Below, one piece after another: positions 23,693 through 33,089 of a DNA stretch of 64,000 bases. Within the stretch, counting starts at the first letter, position 1; the number at the start of each line of letters is the position of its first letter. Source of the stretch: Pseudomonas karstica (GTDB taxonomy: Bacteria > Pseudomonadota > Gammaproteobacteria > Pseudomonadales > Pseudomonadaceae). Under the pieces are notes generated by a model. The model saw only the letters and a program-made list of their open reading frames with translations. It made no database searches and had not been told where the DNA came from. The translations under genes were made by a program, and so were the position numbers. Location of the stretch: contig NZ_WLYI01000003.1 of NCBI RefSeq assembly GCF_009707515.1, positions 186,001-250,000 of the forward strand. Direction: 5' to 3'.

Positions 23693-24598
23693 ATGAATTC
23701 GTCCAATTCGCTTGTCGAGTGGTTATTAGATAGCTTTGAAGTCGACACCAGTCTATTTCATGTCGGTCGTTATTGCGGTGGCTGGCATGCCAGCACCCAT
23801 GGCGTGGCCAACGCCAGCTTTCACCTGATTGTACAGGGGCAGTGCTGGCTGCACATTGATAGGGATTGCACTCCAATCTTGCTGAACAACGGCGATGCCT
23901 TGTTTCTGCTGCAAGACTTCAGTTATCGCTTGTCGGGCGAAGCCACGGCAGCCGCCGCCCAGGAATGCCCGCGCCGCGCGATGCTGCCACTGGATGCCGA
24001 GGCTACTGACGGTGTGGGCCTGGTGTGCGGCTTCTTTCATTTTCATTCGGGGCTGTCGGCAATGATCGTTGACGCCCTGCCCAACTGGATCATCTTGCGG
24101 GCCGGCGATCCGTCACTGTTGGCGGCGCGCAATCTGTTTGAACTGATTCTGCAGGAGTGCCAGCGCAGACCAGCGCCGTCCTCGGCCCTGCTGGAGCGCC
24201 TCTGTCATCTGTTGTTTCTCTATGTCCTGCGCCAACACGTAGTCGACAACGCCGAACTCGGCGGCCTGGCAGCGCTGGCCCGGCAACCGGCGTTTGCCGG
24301 CCTGCTGGAGCAACTGATCGCTACACCTGCCGAGCCCTGGACCCTGGAGAGCATGGCGGCGTGCACGGGGTTGTCCCGCTCGGCATTTTTCAAGCGTTTC
24401 CATGATCTATCTGGGCAATCGCCAGGGCAGGTCTTGCTGATGATGCGTATGCGCCACGCCTGCCAGTTGTTCAAGAACCACCACACGGTGGCGGATGCTT
24501 CCCTGGCCGTCGGATATCAGTCTGTGGCAGCATTTACCCGAGCCTTCCACAAGGTTACCGGGCAGCAACCCGGCGCCTATCGAAGGGCTCAAGGGTAA
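23693..24598 (+). CDS. AraC family transcriptional regulator (cupin sensor domain)
   Basis: This 301-residue regulator has an N-terminal cupin-type ligand domain (about 15-190, with FHVGRYCGGWHAS and NNGDALFLL) and a C-terminal double helix-turn-helix (about 200-298). The second motif reads VADASLAVGYQSVAAFTRAFHKVTG, the AraC family signature. This cupin_6-type group usually controls an adjacent gene involved in detoxification or redox metabolism. It is divergent from the AhpD-like gene and converges on the acyl-CoA operon. Confidence 0.88.
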   Translation: MNSSNSLVEWLLDSFEVDTSLFHVGRYCGGWHASTHGVANASFHLIVQGQCWLHIDRDCTPILLNNGDALFLLQDFSYRLSGEATAAAAQECPRRAMLPLDAEATDGVGLVCGFFHFHSGLSAMIVDALPNWIILRAGDPSLLAARNLFELILQECQRRPAPSSALLERLCHLLFLYVLRQHVVDNAELGGLAALARQPAFAGLLEQLIATPAEPWTLESMAACTGLSRSAFFKRFHDLSGQSPGQVLLMMRMRHACQLFKNHHTVADASLAVGYQSVAAFTRAFHKVTGQQPGAYRRAQG

Positions 24599-24613
24599 CG
24601 CTGCAATAGAGTT

Positions 24614-25387
24614 TTACTTATCCTGGAACTCCGGTGCGCGCTTGGCCACGAACGCGGCCATCCCTTCCTTCTGATCCTGGGTCGCAAACGCCGCATGGAA
24701 TACCCGGCGCTCAAAACGCACACCTTCGGACAGGCTGACTTCAAAGGCACGGTTGACGCTTTCCTTGACCATCATGCTGATGGGCACCGATTTGCTGGCG
24801 ATCAGCGCCGCGACTCGCAATGCCTCTTCCAGCAACTCGTCCGCGGGCACGATCCGCGCAACGATCCCGCAACGCTCGGCCTCCACCGCATCGATGAAAC
24901 GCCCGGTGAGGCACATTTCCATAGCCTTGGCCTTGCCCACGGCGCGTGTGAGGCGCTGGGTACCGCCCATGCCCGGGAGCACGCCCAGATTGATTTCGGG
25001 CTGGCCAAACTTGGCCGTGTCGCCCGCCAGGATGAAGTCGCACATCAATGCCAGTTCACAGCCGCCACCCAAGGCAAAACCGTTGACCGCGGCGATGATC
25101 GGTTTGCGGCGATTGGCCACGCGATCACTGTCGCTGAACAGGTCGTCCAGGTAGATCCCTGGATAGCTCAGATCGGCCATTTCCTTGATGTCTGCGCCGG
25201 CTGCAAAGGCTTTTTTCGAGCCGGTGATCACGATGCAGCCGATCTCGGGATTGGCCTCCAGGCTGTCCAGTGCCAGGTTCACCTCGCTGACCAGTTGTGC
25301 GTTGAGGGCATTCAACGCTTGCGGGCGGTTGAGGGTAATCAGCCCGACACGGCCCTTGACGTCCAGCAAAATGGTTTCGTAACTCAT
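24614..25387 (-). CDS. Enoyl-CoA hydratase
   Basis: This 257-residue crotonase has both catalytic glutamates of enoyl-CoA hydratase, in [11 protein letters not shown] and [18 protein letters not shown]. The CoA-binding oxyanion loop is [11 protein letters not shown]. It hydrates trans-2-enoyl-CoA to 3-hydroxyacyl-CoA. It is the last gene of the five-gene minus-strand operon (30180-24614), which holds all steps of one beta-oxidation turn. In order and content the operon resembles P. putida fadDx-fadB2x-fadAx-acyl-CoA dehydrogenase-fadB1x, where this would be fadB1x. Confidence 0.92.
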   Translation of the reverse strand: MSYETILLDVKGRVGLITLNRPQALNALNAQLVSEVNLALDSLEANPEIGCIVITGSKKAFAAGADIKEMADLSYPGIYLDDLFSDSDRVANRRKPIIAAVNGFALGGGCELALMCDFILAGDTAKFGQPEINLGVLPGMGGTQRLTRAVGKAKAMEMCLTGRFIDAVEAERCGIVARIVPADELLEEALRVAALIASKSVPISMMVKESVNRAFEVSLSEGVRFERRVFHAAFATQDQKEGMAAFVAKRAPEFQDK

Positions 25388-25397
25388 CTAATGCTCC

Positions 25398-26525
25398 TCA
25401 GAGATTGCGTGAAATGACCATGCGTTGAATATCGCTGGTGCCTTCGTAAATCTGGCAGACCCGCACATCGCGGTAGATCCGCTCAAGGGGAAAGTCGCTT
25501 AGGTAACCGTAGCCGCCCAGGGTTTGCAAGGCCGCCGAGCAGACCTTCTCGGCCATTTCCGAGGCGAACAGCTTGGCCATGGATGCTTCCACCAAGGCAG
25601 GCTTGCCACTGTCACGCAGGGCTGCAGCGTAATGCACCATTTGCCGGGCGACGGCGATCTGGGTGGCCATGTCCGCCAACCGGAAAGCGACAGCCTGGTG
25701 CTCGATCAATGGTTTGCCGAAAGTCTCCCGCTCACGGGCGTAATCACGGGCCGCTTCAAATGCCGCCCGGGCCATGCCCACTGACTGCGAGGCGATGCCA
25801 ACCCGACCGCCTTCCAGGTTGGCCAGGGCAATCTTGTAGCCTTCGCCCTCCTCCCCCAGGCGGTTGGCCACCGGCACCTTCACGTCTTCAAAGAGGATTT
25901 GGCAGGTGTCGGACGCATGCTGGCCGAGCTTGTCCTCGACCCTGGCCACCGTGTAGCCCGCCGAGGCAGTGGGTACGATAAATGCACTGATGCCACGCTT
26001 GCCGGCTGCCGGATCGGTCACGGCAAACACAATCACGAGGCCGGCGTTCTGCCCGGAGGTGATGAACTGTTTGCAGCCGTTCAATACGTAGTGATCGCCC
26101 TCCAGGCGCGCGCGGGTTTTCAGGCTGCTGGCGTCGGAACCGGCCTGGGGCTCGGTCAGCGCGAAAGCACCGAGCATGGCACCGCTGGCCAGGGGCTGGA
26201 GGAATTGCTCTTTCTGCTGGTCATTGCCAAATTTAAGGATCGGCACGCAGCCCACGGAGTTGTGTACGCTCATGATGGTCGAGCAGGCGCCATCACCGGC
26301 GGCGATCTCTTCCAGGGCCATGGCATAGGCCAGGTAACCGGTGTCGCAACCGCCCCACTGCTCCGGGACCAGCATGCCAAAGAACCCCAGCCCGGCCATC
26401 TCATTGATAGCCTCCCTGGGAAAGCGATGCTCACGATCCCACTCGGCGGCGAATGGTTTTAGCCGTTCCTGGGCAAATTGCCGGGCCGCTTCGCTGATTT
26501 GCAACTGTTCGTCATTGGGGAGCAT
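25398..26525 (-). CDS. Acyl-CoA dehydrogenase (short-chain type)
   Basis: This 375-residue FAD flavoenzyme oxidises acyl-CoA to trans-2-enoyl-CoA and passes electrons to ETF. The FAD-binding signature ALTEPQAGSDASSLKT is present, and the catalytic base is E361 in IYEGTSDIQRM. The motifs and length match short- and branched-chain acyl-CoA dehydrogenases. It lies 10 bases from each neighbour in the operon. Substrate length is not determined by sequence alone; the related P. putida enzyme acts on short chains. Confidence 0.92.
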   Translation of the reverse strand: MLPNDEQLQISEAARQFAQERLKPFAAEWDREHRFPREAINEMAGLGFFGMLVPEQWGGCDTGYLAYAMALEEIAAGDGACSTIMSVHNSVGCVPILKFGNDQQKEQFLQPLASGAMLGAFALTEPQAGSDASSLKTRARLEGDHYVLNGCKQFITSGQNAGLVIVFAVTDPAAGKRGISAFIVPTASAGYTVARVEDKLGQHASDTCQILFEDVKVPVANRLGEEGEGYKIALANLEGGRVGIASQSVGMARAAFEAARDYARERETFGKPLIEHQAVAFRLADMATQIAVARQMVHYAAALRDSGKPALVEASMAKLFASEMAEKVCSAALQTLGGYGYLSDFPLERIYRDVRVCQIYEGTSDIQRMVISRNL

Positions 26526-26534
26526 GGTGAGTCC

Positions 26535-27728
26535 TTAGTAGAGGCATTCAACGGCCATGGCCGTGGCTTCGCCGCCGCCGATGCAGATGGCCGCGACACC
26601 GCGCTTCAAGCCTTGCTGGCGCAGCGCCCAGAGCAGTGTCACCAGGATCCGTGCCCCGGAGGCACCAATCGGGTGACCCAAGGCGCACGCGCCGCCGTGG
26701 ATGTTGACCTTGCTGTGGGGAATATCCAGCTTGCTCATGGTCACCAGGCTGACCACGGCAAAGGCTTCGTTGATTTCAAACAAGTCCACATCGCCCAGAT
26801 TCCAGCCGGTCTTGCTCATCAGCTTGCGAATCGCCCCCACGGGTGCAACCGGAAACAGGCCTGGCTCATCGGCAAAAGCTGCATGCCCATGAATGATCGC
26901 CAGCGGCTTGAGCCCGCGCTTCTGCGCCTCGGACTGGCGCATCAACAGCAATGCGGCCGCACCATCGGAAATAGAGCTGGCATTGGCCGCTGTCACCGTA
27001 CCGCCCTCGCGGAACGCCGGTTTCAGGGTCGCAATCTTGTCCAGCCTGGCTTTCGGCGGTTGTTCATCGTCGCTGATGGTTTTCTGCTCCTTACCGACGG
27101 TTACCTGCACCGGGACGATTTCCCCAGCAAAGTTGCCTTCGGTGATGGCTTGCTGCGCACGAGTCAGGGAGGCAATAGCAAACGCGTCCTGGGTTTCACG
27201 GGTGAAACCATTATGCTCGGCGCAATCTTCGGCAAAGGTGCCCATCAGGCGGCCCTTGTCGTAGGCGTCTTCCAGGCCGTCGAGGAACATATGGTCGATC
27301 ACCCGGCCATGGCCCATGCGGTAGCCGCTACGGGCCCGGTCCAACAGATACGGCGCGTTGGACATGCTTTCCATGCCACCGGCGATGACCACGTCGACGC
27401 TGCCTGCCAGCAGGGAGTCATGGGCGAGAATGGTCGCTTCCATGCCCGAGCCGCACATTTTGTTGAGGGTGGTGCAGCGGGTCGACTTGTCCAGGCCGGC
27501 GCCCAGAGCGGCCTGGCGTGCAGGTGCCTGGCCCAGGCCGGCTGGCAGTACGCAACCGAACAGCACTTCATCCACGGCTTCGCTGGCGATACCGGCGCGC
27601 TCAACGGCGGCGCGAATCGCCGCCGAACCCAGTTGCGGCGCGGTCAGGCTCTTGAGATCGCCCTGGAAACCGCCCATGGGCGTGCGTACGGCGCTGACGA
27701 TAACGATGGGGTCGTGGGTGTGGGGCAT
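26535..27728 (-). CDS. Acetyl-CoA acetyltransferase (thiolase)
   Basis: This 397-residue thiolase has the three active-site signatures: nucleophile cysteine in LNKMCGSGMEA (about 90), histidine in GGACALGHPIGASG, and the C-terminal cysteine in AICIGGGEATA. It performs thiolytic cleavage of 3-ketoacyl-CoA or the reverse acetoacetyl-CoA synthesis. It sits 12 bases after the hydroxyacyl-CoA dehydrogenase and corresponds by position to fadAx. Confidence 0.93.
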   Translation of the reverse strand: MPHTHDPIVIVSAVRTPMGGFQGDLKSLTAPQLGSAAIRAAVERAGIASEAVDEVLFGCVLPAGLGQAPARQAALGAGLDKSTRCTTLNKMCGSGMEATILAHDSLLAGSVDVVIAGGMESMSNAPYLLDRARSGYRMGHGRVIDHMFLDGLEDAYDKGRLMGTFAEDCAEHNGFTRETQDAFAIASLTRAQQAITEGNFAGEIVPVQVTVGKEQKTISDDEQPPKARLDKIATLKPAFREGGTVTAANASSISDGAAALLLMRQSEAQKRGLKPLAIIHGHAAFADEPGLFPVAPVGAIRKLMSKTGWNLGDVDLFEINEAFAVVSLVTMSKLDIPHSKVNIHGGACALGHPIGASGARILVTLLWALRQQGLKRGVAAICIGGGEATAMAVECLY

Positions 27729-27740
27729 GACATGAACTCC

Positions 27741-28508
27741 TTATTTGGCGGCCATCCGCAAGGCACCGTCGAGACGGATCACCTCGCCGTTGAGCATGCT
27801 GTTTTCGATGATATGCCGGACCAGTGCGGCATACTCCACAGGCTTGCCCAGCCGTGGCGGAAACGGCACACCGGCGGCCAGGGATTCGCGTACCTGTGGG
27901 GTCATGCCGGCCATCATCGGGGTTTCGAAAATGCCTGGAGCGATGGTCATCACCCGAATCCCGAAGCGTGCCAGTTCCCGGGCAGCGGGCAAGGTCAGGC
28001 TGGCAATCGCCCCCTTGGAAGCGGCATATGCTGCCTGGCCGACCTGGCCGTCAAAGGCGGCCACCGAAGCGGTGTTGATGATCACTCCGCGTTCGCCGTC
28101 GGCATTGGCTTCGGTTTCAGCGATAACTGCCGCACACAGGCGCAGCAGGTTGAAGCTGCCAATCAGGTTCACGTTGATCACTTGGGCAAAACTGTCCAGG
28201 GCATGCGGGCCGCTCTTGCCGAGGATCTTCTCGCCACGCACCACACCGGCACAATTGACCAGCCCATGCAGACCACCGAAAGCGCTAACAGTCGCCTGCA
28301 CGGCCGCTTCGACGGCGGCTTCCTGACAGATGTCGGCCACGGTGCTGCGGGCCTGCTCACCCAGTTTGCTGGCCTGGGCGGCGACGGCATCGGCGTTCAG
28401 GTCCACCAGCATCACTTTGGCACCGGCAGCCACCAGCATTTCAGCGGTGGCCGCACCGAGGCCCGAGGCGCCGCCGCTGACCAGAAAAACCTTGTTCTCA
28501 ATCTGCAT
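27741..28508 (-). CDS. SDR-type 3-hydroxyacyl-CoA dehydrogenase (HSD10-like)
   Basis: This 255-residue short-chain dehydrogenase has the NAD-binding SGGASGLG (11-18) with DLNAD after beta-2, NCAGVV, and the catalytic serine with YAASK. The overall sequence resembles type II 3-hydroxyacyl-CoA dehydrogenase (HSD17B10), which oxidises short and branched 3-hydroxyacyl-CoA. The ATG at 28508 follows AAGGA by seven bases and begins [16 protein letters not shown]; the open frame to 28808 overlaps the synthetase gene and is not used. It corresponds to fadB2x. Confidence 0.93.
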   Translation of the reverse strand: MQIENKVFLVSGGASGLGAATAEMLVAAGAKVMLVDLNADAVAAQASKLGEQARSTVADICQEAAVEAAVQATVSAFGGLHGLVNCAGVVRGEKILGKSGPHALDSFAQVINVNLIGSFNLLRLCAAVIAETEANADGERGVIINTASVAAFDGQVGQAAYAASKGAIASLTLPAARELARFGIRVMTIAPGIFETPMMAGMTPQVRESLAAGVPFPPRLGKPVEYAALVRHIIENSMLNGEVIRLDGALRMAAK

Positions 28509-28530
28509 CACTGTTTCCTTGAAAGAGGGA

Positions 28531-30180
28531 TCACACCGCGGCCGCCTGGGCCTTGGCAATTTCCTGGTTACGCAAAATAAAGCGTTGCAGCTTGCCGCTT
28601 GGGGTCTTGGGCAACTCGCTGACAAATTCGATTTCCCGCGGGTACGCGTGCGCCGCCAGACGCTTACGCACGTGTTGGCGCAGTTCCTCGGCCAGTGCGG
28701 GTTCGGCGCGATATTGCGGGCTGAGCACCACAAACGCCTTGACCAGCTCGGTACGCTCAGGACACGGCTTGCCCACCACCGCCGCTTCCACCACGGCCGG
28801 GTGTTCAATCAGTGCGCTTTCCACGTCGAAGGGGCCGACCCGGTAGCCGGACGTGGTGATCACATCATCACTGCGCCCGACAAAGCTGATGCTGCCATCG
28901 GGGTTCAATTCCACAGTGTCGCCGCTGAGGTAATACGGGCCGACAAAGGCCTTGGTCTTGACCCCTTCGTAGCCGGCAAACCAGCACATCGGCGACTGGT
29001 CGCGGTCAATGGCCAATATCCCCGGCTGGCCGGCGGGTAGCTCCTGATGGTTGTCGTCCAACACCACAATGCGATGGCCCGGCGAGGCAAAACCGGCCGA
29101 ACCGACGTGCACCGGGTGATCCAGGCCGTGGTGATTGCACAGCACCATGCCCAATTCGGTCTGGCCGTAATGGTCGTGGATCGTGACGCCCAGGTTATCG
29201 GCGAACCAGCGGATCACTTCCGGGTTCAACGGTTCACCGGCACTGCTGACAATCCGCAGCCGGCCCTTGATCGAGCGGGCGAACTGTTCGCCGCCGGCAA
29301 TCAGTAACCGGTAGGCGGTAGGCGAACCGGTGAGGTTAGTGATGCCGTACTTATTGATGACCCGGCAAGTGCTTTCGAGGGTAAACGGGCCATCGTAGAA
29401 GGTGATCGGATGGCCCATGGACAAGGGCCCGGTCACGCCAAAATAGATGCCATAGGCCCAGCCCGGGTCAGCGACGTTCCAGAACGCATCTTCGGGGCGC
29501 AGGTCTACCGCGTCGCGGGTGTAGCTATGGAACGCGACAATGGCCTTGAGCGGTACCGAGAGGGCTTTCGAGGGGCCGGTAGTACCCGAGGTGAACATCA
29601 TCAGAAAGGGATCATCGCCTCCCAGCAGCACCGGCTCGCAGACGTTGGAATGATTCGCCAACTCCGCCCAGAAGCTGAAATCGCCACGGACAATGCCTTC
29701 ACCCTTGATACCGGCGACGGTGACGATCGTCGGGCAGTCGGCCACTTCACTGAGCTTGGGGCGGTTGACTGCATCCGTGACCACCAATGCGGCACCGGAG
29801 CTGCTCAAGCGGTGTTCGATGGCCTTGGGCCCGAAGGCGGTGAACAGCGGTTGATAGACCGCACCGATACGCCAGGTGGCGAACACCACGACCAGCAACT
29901 CGGCGGTACGCGGCAGCAGGCCGGCCACCTTGTCACCGCGCTTGACGCCCTGGGCCAGCAGGAAATTGGCGAAGCGCGCCGCCTGGTCCTGCAAGTCGCT
30001 GAAGGTGCACGTGGCACTGCGGCCATCCTTGCCCTCCCAGAACAGTGCGATACGGCCCGGTAACGCATGCCGGTCGCAGCATTCGACACAGGCATTGAGC
30101 CCTTGCAGATTACCGGCCAGCGCGGCATCGACGGTTTGCTGGTAGTGAAACGGGTGAATGGCTGTCGAGTAATCACGCAT
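28531..30180 (-). CDS. Acyl-CoA synthetase (AMP-binding)
   Basis: This 549-residue ANL adenylating enzyme activates a fatty or carboxylic acid with ATP and CoA. It has the P-loop [12 protein letters not shown], the YGQTE motif and the C-terminal lysine loop TPSGKLQRF. The sequence is nearest to acetyl-/medium-chain acyl-CoA synthetases (ACSM-like). It is the first gene of the operon, so its promoter should lie in 30181-30384, a 204-base region shared with the divergent TPR gene. It corresponds by position to fadDx. Confidence 0.9.
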   Translation of the reverse strand: MRDYSTAIHPFHYQQTVDAALAGNLQGLNACVECCDRHALPGRIALFWEGKDGRSATCTFSDLQDQAARFANFLLAQGVKRGDKVAGLLPRTAELLVVVFATWRIGAVYQPLFTAFGPKAIEHRLSSSGAALVVTDAVNRPKLSEVADCPTIVTVAGIKGEGIVRGDFSFWAELANHSNVCEPVLLGGDDPFLMMFTSGTTGPSKALSVPLKAIVAFHSYTRDAVDLRPEDAFWNVADPGWAYGIYFGVTGPLSMGHPITFYDGPFTLESTCRVINKYGITNLTGSPTAYRLLIAGGEQFARSIKGRLRIVSSAGEPLNPEVIRWFADNLGVTIHDHYGQTELGMVLCNHHGLDHPVHVGSAGFASPGHRIVVLDDNHQELPAGQPGILAIDRDQSPMCWFAGYEGVKTKAFVGPYYLSGDTVELNPDGSISFVGRSDDVITTSGYRVGPFDVESALIEHPAVVEAAVVGKPCPERTELVKAFVVLSPQYRAEPALAEELRQHVRKRLAAHAYPREIEFVSELPKTPSGKLQRFILRNQEIAKAQAAAV

Positions 30181-30384
30181 TGCTTCAAATCCCTCTGTCT
30201 TTTTGTTTTAGGGCTGGCTACGTAAACCAGGGAAATAGTCGCTCCAGAGCGCTCGCCGGACAATAGTCAAAGCCTTCAACATGGTTGACTGGTTTGGCCA
30301 ATCGCGTTGCCTCGGTTTGACACCGGGAGTGGTCTGGCCGAAGCTGATAGCTTTGTAATAGCTGCCCAGCTTTCGGACGCCTGC

Positions 30385-31443
30385 ATGTCAAAATCGCGCC
30401 GCTACCCCATCATCGGCTTGTGCGCCCTGTTGTTTGTTGTGCTGCTTACCTGGTATTTCACCCGTACACCCCAGGTGCCCGCCCCTCCTGCCATTGCCCA
30501 TGGCTATTCCAAGGCCTTGAGGCTAGCCCATAACGGTGAGCCGGGGGCTGCACGGGTGTTGTACCAACAGCTGGAACGCCAGGACTTATCCGATGTACGC
30601 CGCGCCGCCCTGCATGCCGAACTACCGAACTACCCCAGCCCCCAGGCTTTGAGGCTGGCGAGCAAGGACTTGGCCAACGAAGCCCCACTGGTCCGCCAAG
30701 CGGCCATTCACAGCATTGTCGGGCTGGTGCCCAGCGGCCAACGCACCTTGTTGCTCGGCCCTTTACTGGATGACCCCGAACAAAGCGTACGGTTTGCTGC
30801 CGCCAACGCTTTGCTGGGCCTTTCGCCGGACACGTTGGGCTTGTATTTCGGGCCGCTGCAGCAAGTGCTTGATGAGTTCGAAAAACAACTCAAGGACCAA
30901 CCCGAAACCGCCGAAGGCTGGATTCAACTGGCACGCTTGTACATCCACAGCGTCCGCCTGGTGGAAGCGCAAAACACCCTGGAGCAGGCATTACGCCTGG
31001 AACCGGACAATCTGCCCGCCGTCGTGGCACAGATTGAGTTGCTGGATAAGCAAGGCAAGGTCGACGACTCCCGTCAGTTACTGGCCAAACAACTGCAAGC
31101 ACACCCGGAATCGGCCTACCTGCAGCACGCCCTGGGCATGTGGCTGTTACACCATGGTGAGCGTGAATATGCGCTGCTCGGGTTGTCTAAAGCGGTAGAG
31201 CTTGAGCCGGACAATCAGGATTACCGCTATGACCTGGCCACCACCCTGCACGACCAGCAGGAACTGGAAGCCGCCCAGCGCCAACTGGAGGAAATCGTCC
31301 AGCGTCACCCAGAGAACCGCAAGGCCCGGGTACTGCTGGTCAACTACTGGAAGGAAAGCGGCCAGTTGCAAAACGTCCAGGTGTTGTTGGCGCAACTGGA
31401 GCAGCAGAATCCGGACGACCCGGCATTGCAGCAAGGCCTGTAG
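30385..31443 (+). CDS. Membrane-anchored TPR/HEAT repeat protein
   Basis: This 352-residue protein has one N-terminal membrane helix (about 7-25, YPIIGLCALLFVVLLTWYF) followed by a basic-to-proline-rich linker and helical repeats. Residues about 90-160 look HEAT-like (PLVRQAAIHSIVGL, QSVRFAAANALLGL) and about 190-345 are tetratricopeptide repeats (AEGWIQLARLYIHSVRLVEAQNTLEQAL and similar, split here). It should face the periplasm and act as a protein-interaction scaffold. Partner unknown. The ATG at 30385 directly precedes the membrane helix; the open frame from 30307 adds a non-conserved leader. Confidence 0.75.
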   Translation: MSKSRRYPIIGLCALLFVVLLTWYFTRTPQVPAPPAIAHGYSKALRLAHNGEPGAARVLYQQLERQDLSDVRRAALHAELPNYPSPQALRLASKDLANEAPLVRQAAIHSIVGLVPSGQRTLLLGPLLDDPEQSVRFAAANALLGLSPDTLGLYFGPLQQVLDEFEKQLKDQPETAEGWIQLARLYIHSVRLVEAQNTLEQALRLEPDNLPAVVAQIELLDKQGKVDDSRQLLAKQLQAHPESAYLQHALGMWLLHHGEREYALLGLSKAVELEPDNQDYRYDLATTLHDQQELEAAQRQLEEIVQRHPENRKARVLLVNYWKESGQLQNVQVLLAQLEQQNPDDPALQQGL

Positions 31444-31586
31444 TCGCCTCCCAAACGTTGTATTTCCCCCCCACCTTTGCATCAGTCACACGAAAGTGTT
31501 GAACCGCCACACGGCCCTACGGTCAAGTGAATATGGCGTGCCCAAGCGGGCATGCACCCTGTTCGTACATGACCCGAGGGCACTTC

Positions 31587-33089
31587 TTGTCTACATCCAA
31601 AGAGCTGTTCACTGCCAAGACCGCAACGGGTATCGAAGGTCTTGATGACATACTTTGCGGTGGGTTATCCCGCGGCCATCTGTTCCTGCTCGAAGGCGAG
31701 CCCGGGACTGGAAAAACCACCGTGGCTCTGCAATTCCTACAGGCCGGCGCCAGCGTCGGCGAGCGCTCGCTGTACATTACCCTGTCGGAGACCGAGCACG
31801 AGTTGCGCCAGGGCGCCAAGTCCCACGGCTGGGACCTGGATGAGCACATCAATATCTTTGAATTGACCCCGCCGGAAAACCTGCTCAATGCCGAACACCA
31901 ACAGAGCCTGTTGTATTCCTCCGACCTTGAACTGGGTGAGGCGACCCGACAGCTCTTCGAAGCAGTAGAACGGGTTAAACCAACGCGCGTGGTGATCGAC
32001 AGCCTCTCGGAAATCCGCCTGCTGGCGCAAAGTTCATTGCGCTACCGAAGGCAGATACTGGCAATCAAGCATTACGTCGTGCGTTACAACGCCACGGTTT
32101 TACTGCTGGACGACCTGACGACCGAATCCCTCGATAAAACCGTACACAGTGTGGCCCACGGGGTGATTCGCCTGGAAGCACTGACCCCCGACTATGGGGC
32201 TGAACGGCGACGGGTGCGGGTGGTGAAGTACAGGGGCCAGAAGTACCGTGGCGGGTTTCATGACTTCACCATCATGGGCGATGGCGTTCACGTTTTCCCA
32301 CGCCTGGTGGCGGCCGAACATCGTGGCGACTATAAGCGCCAGACCCTGACCAGTGGCATCCGCGAAATGGATGCCTTGCTCGGCGGCGGCATTCAGACCG
32401 GCTCCAGCACCCTGATCCTGGGCCCCGCCGGCACTGGCAAATCGCTGATCTCGATGATCTTCGCCGCCGCTGCGGTGCTCCGTGGAGAAAAGGCTGCATT
32501 GTTCATTTTTGATGAAGAGTTAGGGCTGTTGTTCGAGCGCATGAAGAACTTGGGCATCGACCTTGAGGCCCTGCAACAGACCGGCAACCTGCTGATCGAA
32601 CAAGTGGACGCAGCCGAATTATCCCCCGGAGAGTTCTCACACCGGGTACGACGTTGTGTCGATGAACGCGCAATCAAGACCGTTGTGATCGACAGTATCA
32701 ACGGCTATCAGAGCGCCATGCCTGAAGAAAATGCACTGATTCTGCACATGCACGAGTTGCTGCTGTACCTCAACCGTCGAGGCGCCGCGACCTTCATGAC
32801 AGTCGCCCAGCACGGGTTGGTCGGTGATATGCAGGCCCCCGTGGACATCACCTACCTGGCCGATACCGTGATCCTGCTGCGCTACTTCGAGGCACTGGGC
32901 AAGGTGCGACGGGCCATTTCCATCATCAAGAAACGTACCGGCAGCCATGAGTCGACCATTCGCGAATACCGCATCGGTGATCAGGGCCTGACCATCGGCG
33001 AGCCGCTTGAAGCCTTTCAAGGCGTACTGCGAGGTGTGCCGACTTACCTGGGCGCCGACAGTCCACTGCTCAAGGAAGAGGGTTTGTGA
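31587..33089 (+). CDS. KaiC-like double-RecA ATPase
   Basis: This 500-residue protein has two RecA-type domains like cyanobacterial KaiC. The Walker A boxes are GEPGTGKTT (K43) and GPAGTGKS (K285), and each has a Walker B aspartate (RVVIDSLSE and TVVIDSING). Outside cyanobacteria such proteins act in stress or signalling, often with histidine kinases. I chose the TTG at 31587 because GAGGG precedes it by seven bases and the related proteins start MSTSK; an ATG at 31527 or 31569 has no ribosome site. The stop overlaps the next gene's GTG (GTGA), coupling it to the kinase. Confidence 0.88.
   Translation: MSTSKELFTAKTATGIEGLDDILCGGLSRGHLFLLEGEPGTGKTTVALQFLQAGASVGERSLYITLSETEHELRQGAKSHGWDLDEHINIFELTPPENLLNAEHQQSLLYSSDLELGEATRQLFEAVERVKPTRVVIDSLSEIRLLAQSSLRYRRQILAIKHYVVRYNATVLLLDDLTTESLDKTVHSVAHGVIRLEALTPDYGAERRRVRVVKYRGQKYRGGFHDFTIMGDGVHVFPRLVAAEHRGDYKRQTLTSGIREMDALLGGGIQTGSSTLILGPAGTGKSLISMIFAAAAVLRGEKAALFIFDEELGLLFERMKNLGIDLEALQQTGNLLIEQVDAAELSPGEFSHRVRRCVDERAIKTVVIDSINGYQSAMPEENALILHMHELLLYLNRRGAATFMTVAQHGLVGDMQAPVDITYLADTVILLRYFEALGKVRRAISIIKKRTGSHESTIREYRIGDQGLTIGEPLEAFQGVLRGVPTYLGADSPLLKEEGL

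Noticed and set aside
26478..28580. A 700-codon open frame opposite the acyl-CoA dehydrogenase, thiolase and SDR genes
   Set aside because: It has no domain pattern and is rich in His, Gln and Gly, the typical antisense shadow of high-GC coding sequence. The minus-strand genes are well-conserved enzymes.
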